Source: Himantopus leucocephalus (Eukaryota > Chordata > Aves > Charadriiformes > Recurvirostridae). Taken from it: a stretch of 64,000 nucleotides of DNA. Numbering within the stretch: the first letter of the stretch is position 1; every line of letters begins with the position of its first letter. Below the pieces are notes generated by a model. It ran no database searches and was not told where the DNA came from. It saw nothing but the letters and a program-made list of their open reading frames with translations. The position numbers and the translations under genes were made by a program. This document shows, piece by piece, positions 50,297 to 62,014 of the stretch. The stretch is from positions 27,773,918-27,837,917 of the forward strand of contig RSEF01000006.1 of NCBI GenBank assembly GCA_003993805.1, written 5' to 3'.

Positions 50297-52429
50297 CGGA
50301 GCATGGTTATCTTGAGATACAAGTTACTAGCTTCCTTCTAGTTTCCCTTGATCTCCATGGGAAGGCACTAGGATCCAAAAATCCATTGAAGACTTTGATT
50401 TTTTAAGATCAGGCCCACTGAGGCACTGTGAACGTAGTCTATACAACCTCTATGTCCTCCCATGCCATCTCCTGGGCTCCTAAACAGATCAAGAACTAGC
50501 ATTGCCTGTGGGGCACCTCCCAGGTTCAGAAAACAAGCTGGCTGTTATCTGATCTCACTTCTCAATATCACATATAGCATGAAGGTGCCTGGAAACCTGT
50601 CAGTGTGACCCACAGCTGGGAAAGTATGAACATCCCTGTCAGAGAACAAATGGACTTGGAAGAAACTAGCATAGCCTCATAAATAATTTTAGCCTGGGCT
50701 CAGAGCATCCTATATAAAAGGATCATTTTCACTCTACATCATTCTCCAGTAAGACTGCAGATATACACCTCACACCCTATTCTGGGCAGAGAAGAAATTT
50801 TGCTCAAGACCCATAACAAATGACCAGTCAGAAATGGCAAGCCAAGGGGAAAAAAATTACTGACCAATGTGCAGAAAAGAGCTTCTTCATAAAATATAGC
50901 TAGGTTGGGCTGATTCTGAACACATGGTGTCATATAAGGGGACATAAAATTGCTTTCTGCATAAGTAGAGAGACTAAGGATTGTTGCAGCACTTAAAAAG
51001 TTCCCCACCACTCTCTGATGTGATGTGAGCAGGGAACAAACTTCTGCTCACGTAGAATCAACTTGACAGTAAAAGGATGTACCTCATGTTAGTGGCTGCT
51101 GCTCGCACAGCACCAGTTACAAATTAAGCTGAGGTAAAAGGACAACAGGATATCTCCTGCCTCAGAGCTGGCTGAACTTACATTTCTAAAAAAAATATTT
51201 GCTTTGCTGAAACCTGGAGATCAGTTGGAGTTATCACACCAAATCCATTTTTGGTCAAAATGTCAGGTTCGGCACAACTGAAGCACGTTGCAAGTGTATG
51301 ATGATTTTGTTAATACCTTCAGTACATTCTGAATTGTTCTGAGTGGTCATATTTGTGGGTGGTTTTCTTTTAAACACCACTTTTTTCTCTTGTTTAGAAT
51401 GACATTTTTCTAAATATCCTTTCATTTTGTTTCTGAGTGCTGAACAGATAACTGGAATATCCCAGCTCTGTTAGAACTGAGATTTGTTTGGTTATAAGTG
51501 ACATCTATATTAACCTTTTTACCACATCCACTGAAATTTTTCTTTAACTGAAAAAAGTGATCTTTTCCTAATTTTGAATTTGACATGGAATAGAAACGGT
51601 TTTCTATTCAGATCTTTTTATAATAGGACCTTTACCATAAACTTATTGACACTTCCTTTCTTGTAGGAGATTTTGTGAAGGTATTGCCTCTTAACCAAAA
51701 AGAAATTGCAGCTTCATCATGGTTCCTCAATGACTATTACTTCACAGGTTAGTATGACAGCCGTTGCTTCTAAGCTCTGCTTTGCTCTGCCACTGCTGTG
51801 CCCCACTCAGAGATGCCATGACCCATACAAGATTGTTCTGCCCAAATTAGCGCTATAGTCATTTAGTTCTCCAGTTCATGATTCTTGCAAGTAAAGGATC
51901 ACCTAAATTAACAGCAACTCTGCTCTGAAAGGTTCTAAATATGCCACACGTTTGAAGGCTAGAGCCATACTTAATTTGAAAATCTAAAGAAGTGAAAAGA
52001 AAATAAATTTTTTTTTCCAAACATTCAGGTGGTATCTCATTTATAATTATTTAATCAAGTCAACATCACCTTCAGTTATCCCTATGCCATTCAATAGGCA
52101 CTGCAGACTGGATGCTATAATCTTCTTAATGAACTCCATGTGGTTTCTTCAAGAGATCTCTGATCACTAAAATAATGAAGGCTGATGTAACTGGGTGAGC
52201 AGTGCCAGACTGAGAACCTGCTTATCCTGTGACAGACAAGGTGAGCAGAGTATCCATTTTAATTAATTACGGGTAAGACTCTGAAAACCATTAGATAAAA
52301 ATAATAAATTAAAAAAATAATCAATTAAAGCCTCCACCATGAGAAGCAACAGCTGAAGGTCAGGGTCCAGCACATGGAGAAGTCAGATCAACAGGTAAAT
52401 TACTGTTAGTGAGGGGGCAGGAGAGCATG
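50297..52429. other. Unique non-coding sequence, one candidate exon inside
   Basis: AT-rich unique DNA. Apart from the candidate exon at 51667-51747 nothing gene-like is seen. The 90-codon - strand frame at 50739-51011 has no recognised domain. Confidence 0.45.
51667..51747 (+). other. Candidate exon between strong splice signals
   Basis: A pyrimidine-rich tract ending in TTGTAG (51661-51666) precedes an 81-base segment that ends TTCACAG, followed by GTTAGT, a good donor. One of the three frames is open throughout: two bases, 26 codons, one base. The segment is thus a symmetrical phase 1-1 exon of 27 codons, with peptide ending ASSWFLNDYYFT. A possible branch point (tattgac) lies about 20 bases upstream of the acceptor. 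The other two frames have early stops. I recognise no protein family. An open frame of this length is likely by chance, so this is only a candidate; no partner exon was identified. Confidence 0.2.
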
Positions 52430-52800
52430 TGCCCTCTTTTGCTCATAAATCTAAACCCGTGACAGTGTCACGATTTGGGACACTGTCATCATGATCACTG
52501 TAGCATTTTTCAGGCATCACTTTTATGTAATATTCTAATGGATTTGCCCAAAGTTGGATGGGGGTAGAATGGATATAGCAAACAAGACCAAGAAACATTA
52601 AAAAATTCTGCTAAGATAACTGAGCTGTTGATTAGAGATAGGAAATTATTAATCACCTAAAAATCATCTCCTTTGAGTGTGTTAATTTTCATGCGGCTGA
52701 TGTGGTTCTGATGGACCTGAATGCCAAAGCCCGGTCATGTTATGCTGCTGTCAGGTACTGAATTTCTGCCATGGTAACAGCAGTAAATCATTATGTTGTA
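52430..52800. promoter_or_regulatory. Candidate conserved non-coding element with hairpin
   Basis: Repeat-free sequence containing a perfect 10-bp hairpin (TGACAGTGTC at 52460-52469, GACACTGTCA at 52479-52488, nine-base loop), then TCATCATGATCA and several high-complexity blocks up to the poly-T gap. The inverted TGACA cores are the form recognised by TALE homeodomain (Meis/Pbx-type) or nuclear factors, but that is inference from the motif alone. Confidence 0.22.
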
Positions 52801-52870
52801 GGAGACAGTGGACTGAGCTGGAGAGTTTTCTCTCTGTGATCACAGTTTATAAATGTTTATTTCCTTCCTT

Positions 52871-52920
52871 TTTTTTTTTTTTTTTTTNNNNNNNNNNNNN
52901 NNNNNNNNNNNTTTTTTTTT
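52871..52920. repeat. Poly-T tract containing a 24-base N gap
   Basis: Continuous T residues flank 24 unknown bases at 52888-52911. The tract begins after a (TTCC)-like run. The gap length need not reflect the true number of bases. The frame of Phe and unknown residues read across it is meaningless. Confidence 0.95.
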
Positions 52921-53056
52921 AAGGATGATCTTCTGTACCCAGGATACACAGAGACATGGCAGATTTGCCATAACTTAAAATCCTTTTGTCATTCTAGGCA
53001 TCTGAAAAATAACACTGAAGTTCCACTTTAGAATTCCATTGTTAGACACAAGGAAA

Positions 53057-53081
53057 TTTTTTTTTTTTTTTTTTTTTTTTT
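53057..53081. repeat. Poly-T tract abutting a CR1 5' end
   Basis: A run of 25 T residues ends exactly where CR1-like sequence begins. One undetermined base lies just beyond, at 53089. Slippage in the homopolymer makes the junction uncertain. Confidence 0.9.
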
Positions 53082-53246
53082 AAGGGTGNAGAGGTGGTAG
53101 ATGCCCCATCCCTGGAAACACTCAAGGTCAGGTTGGACAGGGCTCCGAGCAATCTGATCTAGTTGAAGATGTCCCTGCTCATTGCAAGGGGGTTGGACTA
53201 CATGACTTTTAATGGTTCCTTCCAACACAGACTATTCTATTATTCT
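53082..53246 (+). mobile_element. CR1 LINE, 3' end fragment (sense)
   Basis: Sense CR1: 'gaggtggtagatgccccatccctggaaacactcaaggtcaggttggac' followed by 'ggttggactacatgact', 'tggttccttccaac' and a decayed octamer tail (attctattattct). It is the short 5'-truncated kind, starting inside the last codons of ORF2. The subfamily (gccccatccctgg wording) differs from the copies at 2737 and 25131. Confidence 0.93.
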
Positions 53247-53518
53247 AATTATGCAGGCTTGGCACAAATTTTGTGGTATGTACTGTTACAAAGGATAGGG
53301 GACTTGAAAGCTAAAGTTATTTTTTCTGCTTTAAGCTGTTTTTTGTGTTATCACAAGAGCAGGCGACATGAGGAGGATGCACAGTCCAGAAGATGACTCT
53401 GCAGGTTTACATAACTAGTACTTTGTATTATTCAAAGTTACGATTCTGAGTCTGGATTTATATGAAGTCACGAGGCTTCTGATTCTTTAAAAGGATAGAC
53501 AGACTGATTTTTAGCCAT
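53247..53518. other. Spacer between two inverted CR1 copies
   Basis: Unique-looking AT-rich DNA with nothing recognised. Confidence 0.5.
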
Positions 53519-53745
53519 CAGAATCACAGAATGGTAGGGGTTGGAAGGGACTTTCAGAGATCATCTAATCCAACCCCCCTGCTAAAGCAGGTTCACCTAG
53601 AGCAGGTTGCACAGGAAAGTGTCCAGGCAGGTATTGAATATCTGCAGAGAAGGAAACTCCACAACCTCTCTGGGCAGACTGTTCCAGTGCTCTGTCATCC
53701 TCAAAGTAAAGAAGTTTTTTCTCATGCCGAGATGGAACTTCCTAC
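53519..53745 (-). mobile_element. CR1 LINE, 3' end fragment (antisense)
   Basis: Begins with octamers (cagaat, cacagaat), then ggttggaagggactttcag, agatcatctaatccaacc and the antisense ORF2 C-terminus. The - strand frame 53597-53821 contains EVVEFPSLQIFNTCLD, related to but more diverged than the copies at 2737 and 25131. It lies opposite to the neighbouring CR1 at 53082, about 270 bp away. Confidence 0.93.
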
Positions 53746-56700
53746 AACGGAAACTACACAAGGGTTTTGTGCAAGGCAGGAAGGAGCTGGGGAGGGAACA
53801 GACTATTTTTTGGGAAATCAAAGGTATTTATTAATTGCTTTCACTGAAGAGACTTTGCCCTGCCATTCTATTAGTCTACTCATCCACTGGAGTCATGATT
53901 TCTTCCCCACGTGTGACCTATCAGCCTCTTTTTAAACCAGCAGCTCTCTGTTTTCTACATAAATATCATAAATAAGCACATTCTACCACTCATTATCCAG
54001 CACATCAAGTTAAGGACAAACTATTAGCCATTTATGACTGAGTTTTCAAGACTGCTAGAGAAACTCCAGATACAAATAAACAGGCCCATGTCTTCCGTTT
54101 TCCAGGTGCTCTTCAAGATGAAATCATTTATGATCTGGTTCTACTCAATAATGTGTGAACTTTGATTGGTGATTACCATGCACAGGCAACCTATTTTTTG
54201 CACAAAATGTGCATGAACACTTCTGCAGTCACTCCAAACAGAGCATCATTCTCTCATTTGAATTCATGCGTGTTTATGTCAAAATACGTAAAACTATACC
54301 TCTGTGCAAACACTAGTACAAATATATAGATACATTCAGGATCACACATTCACAAGACAACAATACTTACATGCGATTATGTACAACTACACAAGGGACC
54401 ACATACTTCCCTACAGGTACCTGGTTGCACATATTCTGGTGCAAACACATTCACATACAAGCTATAGTCAAACAATCACAGCTGCACATGAGAACAACAA
54501 AAAGCTACACTCTGCTCTGTGTACAAAGCCAGAAACAGTCACATCATAGCATTTGTACTGTCCAACTGAACCACATTTGAACTTCATCCTGTTTCAGTTC
54601 CAGCTTGAACCTCTGAGCACAGTAAATCTTTTTCAAGCCTGTGAGACATGAGCAATGAAGACAACAATGTCAATGCTATAAAATTAATAGTGCAAAATGG
54701 CAATAAAATGGGAAAACCTGAGCACTGCCCATAAAAGCATATTAGCCTGACCCATATTTACTCTTCTTTTCTGGAAAAATTAGTTGGTTTCTCAAATCTT
54801 ATGGGAAACACTAACAGTAATGAAGCAGAAAAATGATGAATGTTAAAAAATTAGGGTGATCCATAAACGGTTATAAACTTGCCCCTCTTTGTTGCCCATG
54901 CACTTTTGATGAGCTTGCAAAGTTTTAAACCTTTTAAATTTAAGACAGAACAGTTTTATTTCTTTCAAGCTACAGTGGAAATAATTTCCTTATCTATCAT
55001 TTAGGATGGTTTAATACTTTCATTAATCCACACATCATAAAGCAGAAAGTGAGTTTTATACCTATTCCAATCACTCATTGTCCCTCCCTGCAAATGGAAA
55101 ATGGCCGTTATTTGCTGATTCTGAAGTTAAACTTAAGACCAGTATCGTCACAAGCCAGGCTAGTTGTGAAGGCAAAGATTTAAAGGCAGACAGAGCAGGT
55201 GCCATCTCCGCTCTGTCTTTAATGGACAAATTGCTGGCCTTTGCTATCTAGTGAGACTGCTCATTCACTCGCTAGGAAGCATTGCCCTGTCACATTTGAT
55301 GGAAGCCATGTAAGACACTGATAGAGAAACAGTGATCTTGTTAACCGCATGAACCAGGCACATTCTTACCAATGCCTATGTCCTTGTCTCTACATGCAGC
55401 GTCCTCACCCAAGCAAAACATGACAAATCATTTCCAAAACACATTGACAGAACTGGGGGGGTAGCTGGGGACAAACGACCAAGACCTAGCTACCTGAGAA
55501 GATGGTTGGTATGGGCTTCAAGTAATACACACCCAGTTGTAATCAGTGCTATAGGTAATAATCTTGTTGCCTACTAGGACTTTCTTTTATTAGTATTAGG
55601 GTTTTATTTTCCGTCCAGTCATTCCATGAATTTCCACCAAAATGATGGATTTTTGACAAAGTCTTTTCTTGTCCTTAAAAATAAAGTTGTATTTTTGCCA
55701 GGTATCTACTGAGCCATCAATCTGATGATTTCAAAAGCTGTTGAGTTGCTCAACTTCTACTTTCTCTAGCTTTTTCTATTTGTCAGACAGCAATTTTCCC
55801 CACACTGTGGGCTTTGACAGCCCCAGAACTGATCGATGATTTAATAGACAGAACCTTGTTATTAATGTCTCACGATGGTATCAGTTTAAGCGTAGATCTA
55901 TAGAGCATCAGGGCTTAAGCACTTACCACAGCACAAGTTATCAAGCAACCTCAGTAATGTCAATAGGATTTTGGCCAGCTGTCTTAATGCATCCAGACCT
56001 GGCTCAACACTTCCCAGAAACATATGAAAATTCAATTTACCACCCTACAGATGAGTTGTACCTGCCATGAGAAGGGCAGAGCTGCCATGAAGAGTGCAAA
56101 GAAGAAAGTCAGACTTGGACTTTCAGGCACCTGTTGACACCACAGAGATAAAAGAGATTACAAAACCTGCAGGGAATGGCCCTCTCCCCAACAGCAGATC
56201 TTACCCCACACATCAGCCTCTCCCTCAGGGTTAGTCAGACTCTCTTTTGCTGTACTCTGCAGGTGAATCTCAAGATCGCTGCCATTTTGTTTCTCCCAGC
56301 AGGCTGCAGGTCTTGGCCTAAATTAAGACCTGACCTTGGCTGCCCTTGTTATGACTGGTATCAGGTTGGAATTAGGCCCATAATAGTGGAATATTTTGCC
56401 TAAAAATAGCATTACAGAGTCAACATTATTACTTTCAGCATATAGGTGTGGGGGGCAGAAAAGTGGCACAGGCAGCTCAATGCAGCCTACACCCTGTAGT
56501 CTGGCTCTATTGTGTTTTGGCAGTGTCAGAGGTGATGAGAGAGGGCTGATGAGAGAATGGGATGAGGGACAAGGCTATTTCCCTCCAGCCCCCCAAAAAA
56601 CAAGCCATAACACCACACACACACAGAGAATCAGAAGACTAGACTTTCTGCAACACTTTTCTGAACTTAGGTGTCAAGAACTGACCTTCCTACTCAGCCT

Positions 56701-57206
56701 GAAAGTTTCCTGCATTTCTGCGCAGAGGTGCTCTGCCTTGGGTAGTTAGGCACCTATTGCCCTTCAAAAGGCAAGAAGTTTTCCATTTCACATAGATAAA
56801 ATGAATGCTATTTAGATGCATCTAGTAGTTCTGGTGGGTGTCGTCGTCCCATCTCCCTGCTCCCCCCCCCACCTTTTTTTGCTACTGTTTCCAAAATATT
56901 AAGTAGTAGAGACTGTTCCCAAGCACGCTGAGCATGGAGCCAAAGCCAAACAAGAGTCTAATTGGGGGTACATCAATTCTGACTGTGTTAAATGCTCATG
57001 AGTCATTCATGTTCAATGGCAAGCATCCTTTGAAACCACCAACCATCCCAGAGAACCTTGTGAAGGTGTACAGCCTGTTGACTTTTTTATGCATCAGATT
57101 TAGAAGCTCACTAGCTTGGGCCCCCCATGATATGGGTTTTTGAATATCTCTGATGCAAGACAGGATCTCCAATTGAGCGGAGAACCAGCTTTACTCTGCC
57201 TAACTT
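53746..57206. other. Unique sequence with CA-rich patch
   Basis: Between about 54300 and 54560 the sequence is unusually rich in ACA/CAC words. It gives two overlapping + strand frames (54304-54549, 54371-54580) rich in His, Thr and Tyr, probably a degenerate CA-repeat derivative. A C9 then T7 tract sits at 56862-56879. Near 55188-55218 a 9-bp hairpin occurs in a repeat-free, possibly conserved block (about 55130-55330). The 117-codon frame at 56396-56749 is unassigned. Confidence 0.45.
55188..55218. other. Perfect 9-bp hairpin
   Basis: AGACAGAGC (55188-55196) pairs with GCTCTGTCT (55210-55218) across a 13-base loop. It lies within a repeat-free, high-complexity block (about 55130-55330) that also resembles conserved non-coding DNA. 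Confidence 0.55.
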
Positions 57207-57701
57207 TCAGAGTTTCAATAGAATTGCAGGCAAAGGTAGAAGGGGGTCACATCCTTTTAGTGTGCCGTTAAAAAGACTTTCAGTGCCTTCCCTATTCCTC
57301 TTCCGAATAAGTTCAAAGCATTTGCCAGTGGCAACCAATGTTACCACTTTTCCAAAAGGTCTAATCAGTATGTCAGCTGGATCATTAGTAGCACAAATCC
57401 ACCACCGTAGGTCATAAACACAATAATTTTTGCCAAACATTCTTCCCCTTCTGATAAATTTCTCATTTATTATTCCAGTACACTGCAACACTTTTTTTTT
57501 TTTTTTTTCAAATGTTGAACTAGCAAAGGTCTTATTTGTTTTTCCTGAATAAGAGAGGTGGTTTTTTTTAATACTCATCCCTGGTATGATAATGCGGAGT
57601 AGAGCCAGAGATGAAAAATTGTTTCTTTCCTTAGAAGTACTGGAGGGAATAACTATCATTACAAAATGTTGGTGAAAAATTAGCTTTTCTACCTCCCACA
57701 C
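57207..57701 (-). other. Unassigned 164-codon open frame
   Basis: This is the longest open frame outside the CR1 elements. It runs through a poly-A (57492-57508 as T on the + strand), giving a lysine run near residue 67. The C-terminal hundred residues are of ordinary mixed composition, with the patch YDLRWWICATND. I recognise no domain, signal peptide or membrane segment, and no splice sites bound it convincingly. In 64 kb one frame of this size can arise by chance. It is listed so that it can be searched, not as a gene. Confidence 0.12.
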
Positions 57702-58026
57702 TAATATTTAGGAAACCTTGGTGAAAGTCATAAACAGGGGAGGTAAATTTTACCAATTTAGCTTCTGCTGAAATGCTGCAGGCAACAGAAATGGAAGGCC
57801 ACATCCGTTCTGGGAGGCACACTGCCAGTTTAACACTTGTGTATCGTTTGCTTTTCTAATGGTCCATCCACTCCATGTCACAGGCCTCTCCCAGGTGTCC
57901 CACCTTCACACCCAGTCCACGTCCACTCCAAATGATCCTGCAAACCAATAATAGGCGCTTAACCCCCAGAGGTCTCAATGTGGGGCAGTCTCCTTGGCTT
58001 CTCATGAATTCAGAATAGGACCCCCT
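57702..58026. other. Unique non-coding sequence, nothing seen
   Basis: Short stretch between the open frame and the palindrome, without recognisable features. Confidence 0.5.
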
Positions 58027-58042
58027 GGGTACCGCGGTACCC
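58027..58042. other. 16-bp perfect palindrome
   Basis: GGGTACCGCGGTACCC reads identically on both strands. It contains two GGTACC cores flanking CCGCGG and includes a central CGCG-type CpG pair. The flanking bases do not extend it. Confidence 0.95.
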
Positions 58043-61000
58043 TGCACACTCCCTGCTTTATATTGGTTCACAAAAAAACCCACAAACGAAGCAATTCATA
58101 ATGTGTTTGAACACATGTCAAGATTACAAAACACCATTCGGTGAACTGAAACCTGAGACAGCTGAGAAGTGAGGACCAATACTGGGATCAGGTTAATTGT
58201 GTTAATAACAAGCTGTTTCTACATTATATGGTCTTCCTAAACATGGCAATGATCTTTCCAGTACTGGATGCAAAAGATGCATCTCTTCCTAGCATCATCT
58301 CATGTCATGTAAACTTAATCTGCAGCCATCTTGAACTGCTGGCTAGCAAGCAAGATGATCAGAACATTAGGAAATACATGTTACCTGAAAATTCAGCAGA
58401 AGTCTTTAATATTGATATACATGCAGGTTAACCAGTCTATTTTAAAGTAAATTTTTTCATGTTTAAGATTTTTTCTGGTTCTGCACTGAAGTGAAGGTAA
58501 AACCTTTCAAAGCTCTTTGTCAAAACAGTTCTCTTCAGATTACAATTGCATCTGATTTATTGTTGCTCTGTCTTACTGCTCCCACACTCCTCCCAACGTG
58601 CAGACCCCCTTGTAGATAAAACATTTCCAAGGAATTTTTCACCACTGACGAATACAGTATTTTTCTCATAAAATGAGGCTTTGTGCAGAATGTTTCACCC
58701 ACCTTTAGAAATATGAAAATTATTTGTTAGAAAAAAGGCTTAGTAATTCAAACTCTTATCTGGAAAATTTATCCCAGTTCTTGGGGCCAAAATTTGGTCT
58801 ACATGAGGAAAAGCTCACTTTCCAGACACAAGCACATACACATATATATTTATAAATAAATAAATAAAAATATCCATATAAGCACATATGCACAGACGCA
58901 TATATGTTTAGTACCACAGAGGAATACTTTGTCACCAGCTTTCGTGTGTGATTCATTTTTGACATCGATATTGGTTTTTACAGATCAAGGATTTCACAGA
59001 TAGATCACGGCACTAATTATCACACTCCAAAATGTGTCCAAGCTTGGCAGCTTGCTTCCTTACCAGCCGCCAAGCCAGAGACCTCATCATCCAGAGAGAT
59101 GCTTCGGACTAGTTCTCAGGGTTGGCTTGACACATATTTAGCGTGCTCTTGGACAGTGGCTCATATAATCCTTCCTGCTAGGCTGGACAGGAAGCAAAGC
59201 AGGATCATTTCCCAAAAGGATGGCTGAGGAAATTCTTTGCTGACTGACACAAACGCTTATTCCTGAGAAACAGAAACCTCCAGGTACTGGTCTCTGCTCT
59301 TTGAGCCATCAAGGCAATGCAGAAGATAGGAAAGCCATTCCAGAAATGGGCCTTAAGAATTAATTTTAGGTGTATAAAGAAAGCTCTGCCTGGACAGATT
59401 TGCCCCGTGGATAAATATCTGTTTCCTAAGCACAGGAGAGTGCCCAGAGCTGAAGACTTTCAGTCTTACCCCAAAAATTTATGAAGATAAATGCAAAGCC
59501 CCCCACTGATGCCAGAGATCTTCAGCTCAGCTATTGCTTTTATCTCCAGCAGTGTAACCTGACAGGGCAACTTTCTCCTACCTGCCCTTGCTTTATTTTG
59601 GTGTACATTTCCTTTCAGTACATGCATAACAAAAAATCCGTGGGTAGCTAAGCTGTTACTTTCGATCACTAAAGTTAGATGAGACAAATCCCACCCAGAG
59701 AGATAAAACAATTTGTCAAGGAGGAAGAGCTGACGCTCAGCAGGCACCTGAATCTCACTCTCCCCGCTCCCAACGCCTCACCTACTTCCCTGCGTCACCC
59801 ACCATTTGGTTTATCACCTTGAGCCGCAAGGACACACACCATCAGTGCCAAGTGCTCTCCGGTTTGGTTCCTCGCAGCAGGGGTCATTACCCAGGTCTGC
59901 CCGCGCTCCCCTTATTCCCATGTTCCCCTCCCTCTGCTCTGGCAGCTGCATCCATCTCGGCACAAGAGCGAGGCTTCACAACTGCGTTTCACTCAGTAAT
60001 TGTGATAGGTTTTCCCCCAATCTTGTATTTGAAACCAATGATGATTCAAATCTATTTTGAATGTAAAACAGAATCAGTAACAAATCTCATTTGGCTCAAG
60101 CACTTGGGAATGTGTAACTATTTAATGCATATCTAGACATAGTTTATGGTATCAAGGTATGTCCTTCCAGTGTGATAAAGTTGCAATCTGGCAGTGGTGT
60201 TGAGATTAGAAATTGGCAAAAGAGAAGCAGAGATTGATTTAAAAGATCTTTTTCATTGAACCGTAACCTCACCACATGGCATTTGCTAATGAGCAAACTT
60301 CTATTTTGTCTTTTTAAGTAACTTTTGCTCATGCATCACTTCTGCTCCAATGCATCTTCCCTTAAATGACAGGGGTGTACAAGCAATATTGCAGTTGCTG
60401 AAAGACTGCACAAAATATATCATTCTGGACTGGAGATTAGCCACAGTTCTATTAATGGTCTGTCTGCAGTCACACAAAGTATTTAGTAGCAATAGTAAGA
60501 ATGGCAGACCTTTTGGTAGACTGGAAGGATAGTTTGAGCACCACAGGACTTCCTGAGGATTTTCAAGTAGCTGATGATTGTATGGATGAGGTTTTCACAT
60601 ACTGAACCAGAAAAAGTAAATAAAAAGACACTGATTTTCGGAAGGTAAACAGAGGATATTTGTTTTAAGTTTGTTCAGATTTTTCAATAAAGGAAATCAA
60701 ACAACCATGGCTGCCTTGGAAAGTTTAGTGAAGAGCTTTATCTCAAAGAATTTTTAGTGTCATCTGCTAAAATGTTAATAATACATATCGGTATAGTCTA
60801 GTAGGCAAGAATAAGAACTCAACTTTGTTTGACACAACCAATGGAGAAGCAAAAAGAAGATTCCCAAATGGTCTCGGTATGGGAAGAGAAAGAGCTTTAT
60901 AATCTATAAGTCTGGAGGAAGAGATACATCTCGTATCAAGACAGAATTAAAAAGGAAATTATTCAAGCAAGGAAAAAAAACCAAAATATGTAATCACTTT

Positions 61001-62014
61001 CAAAAGAACAAGGAAAAGGAATCTTGAGTAAGGCCAGATCAGCATCTGATACGTTGAGTTTTAAATAGTATGAATGAATTACTTGCTGATATAACAATTA
61101 CACACTTCCAGTTAAAAAAACCCAGCAATTACGAGTCAGCTGTAATTAAATCCCCACAACAGATTTGGTGCAAAGAGAGGGGAAAATGAATCAAAAGATA
61201 AAAGAAGTTGCATAATTCAAGTCTGAAAAAATCTACAGTAGAAAAATTAATCAGAAAAAGGACAAAATGATAGTTTTCGTAAATCACTACACTGAGACCT
61301 TTCAGAGAACCGCAAGATAAAAGAGACAGAATGTGATGCCATTGTCACTTAGGCAAAGTGATTTCTCACATCATTTCGAACAGCTACATGGTTTCTTTAT
61401 GGCAGTTAAACAAAAGAACACTCAGAAGTCATGTACATCTGAAAGCCTGACGTCTCCTTGAGCCAGAATTGGCCGAGACTTTTCAAAGGCACAAAAATTG
61501 TATGCACAGGTTTGGAAGAGGGATGAAGCACATGGCATATATATATAACCTGAGACTAGGGACCTTTTAACAGATTTTGGGGGGGGGGGATTTACAGACT
61601 ATTGCTGTAAATCCAACTACTGCTTTGCTGGAACTATCCAAGTTTCCTTCATTCTTGCATTCCAAAATACTGAAGAAGCAGAGATGACTTGTTATACTTC
61701 ATGCCTTATGAGCCTGTTTGTCTCTCTGCCACTTCTGGTATATGACAGTTCAAAGGCAATCCACCAAGGCTGTTAAATACACCACCACCAGTTCTACATT
61801 TTTGGCAAAATGGAATCACAAAAACAGAAGGAGTAGACACTGCTCAAAGGCAGCTTCATTGAATATTGGAAACAAATATGACACAGCTACCTACACCCTG
61901 TCACACTTACAGACACTAAGAAACTACTGAGCATATATGTACACACAAACATATCCCTCCTAAAAGTCCAAGTATAGGGTGATGATTCCTCTAATACCTC
62001 TGCAAGTTCCTGAA
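58043..62014. other. Unique sequence with minor simple repeats
   Basis: Contains CA/TA and (TAAA)n repeats at about 58835-58870 and an 11-base poly-G at 61579-61589. Open frames of 60-105 codons (for example 59806-60060 and 59819-60136, overlapping in different frames of a GC-richer patch) have no recognised domain. From 60500 to 61550 it is A-rich without a gene. Nothing else is seen. Confidence 0.5.

Noticed and set aside
52921..53056. Sequence between two poly-T tracts, considered as a processed pseudogene on the - strand
   Set aside because: No protein-like sequence is present, and the T tracts abut a gap and a CR1 rather than a cDNA end.
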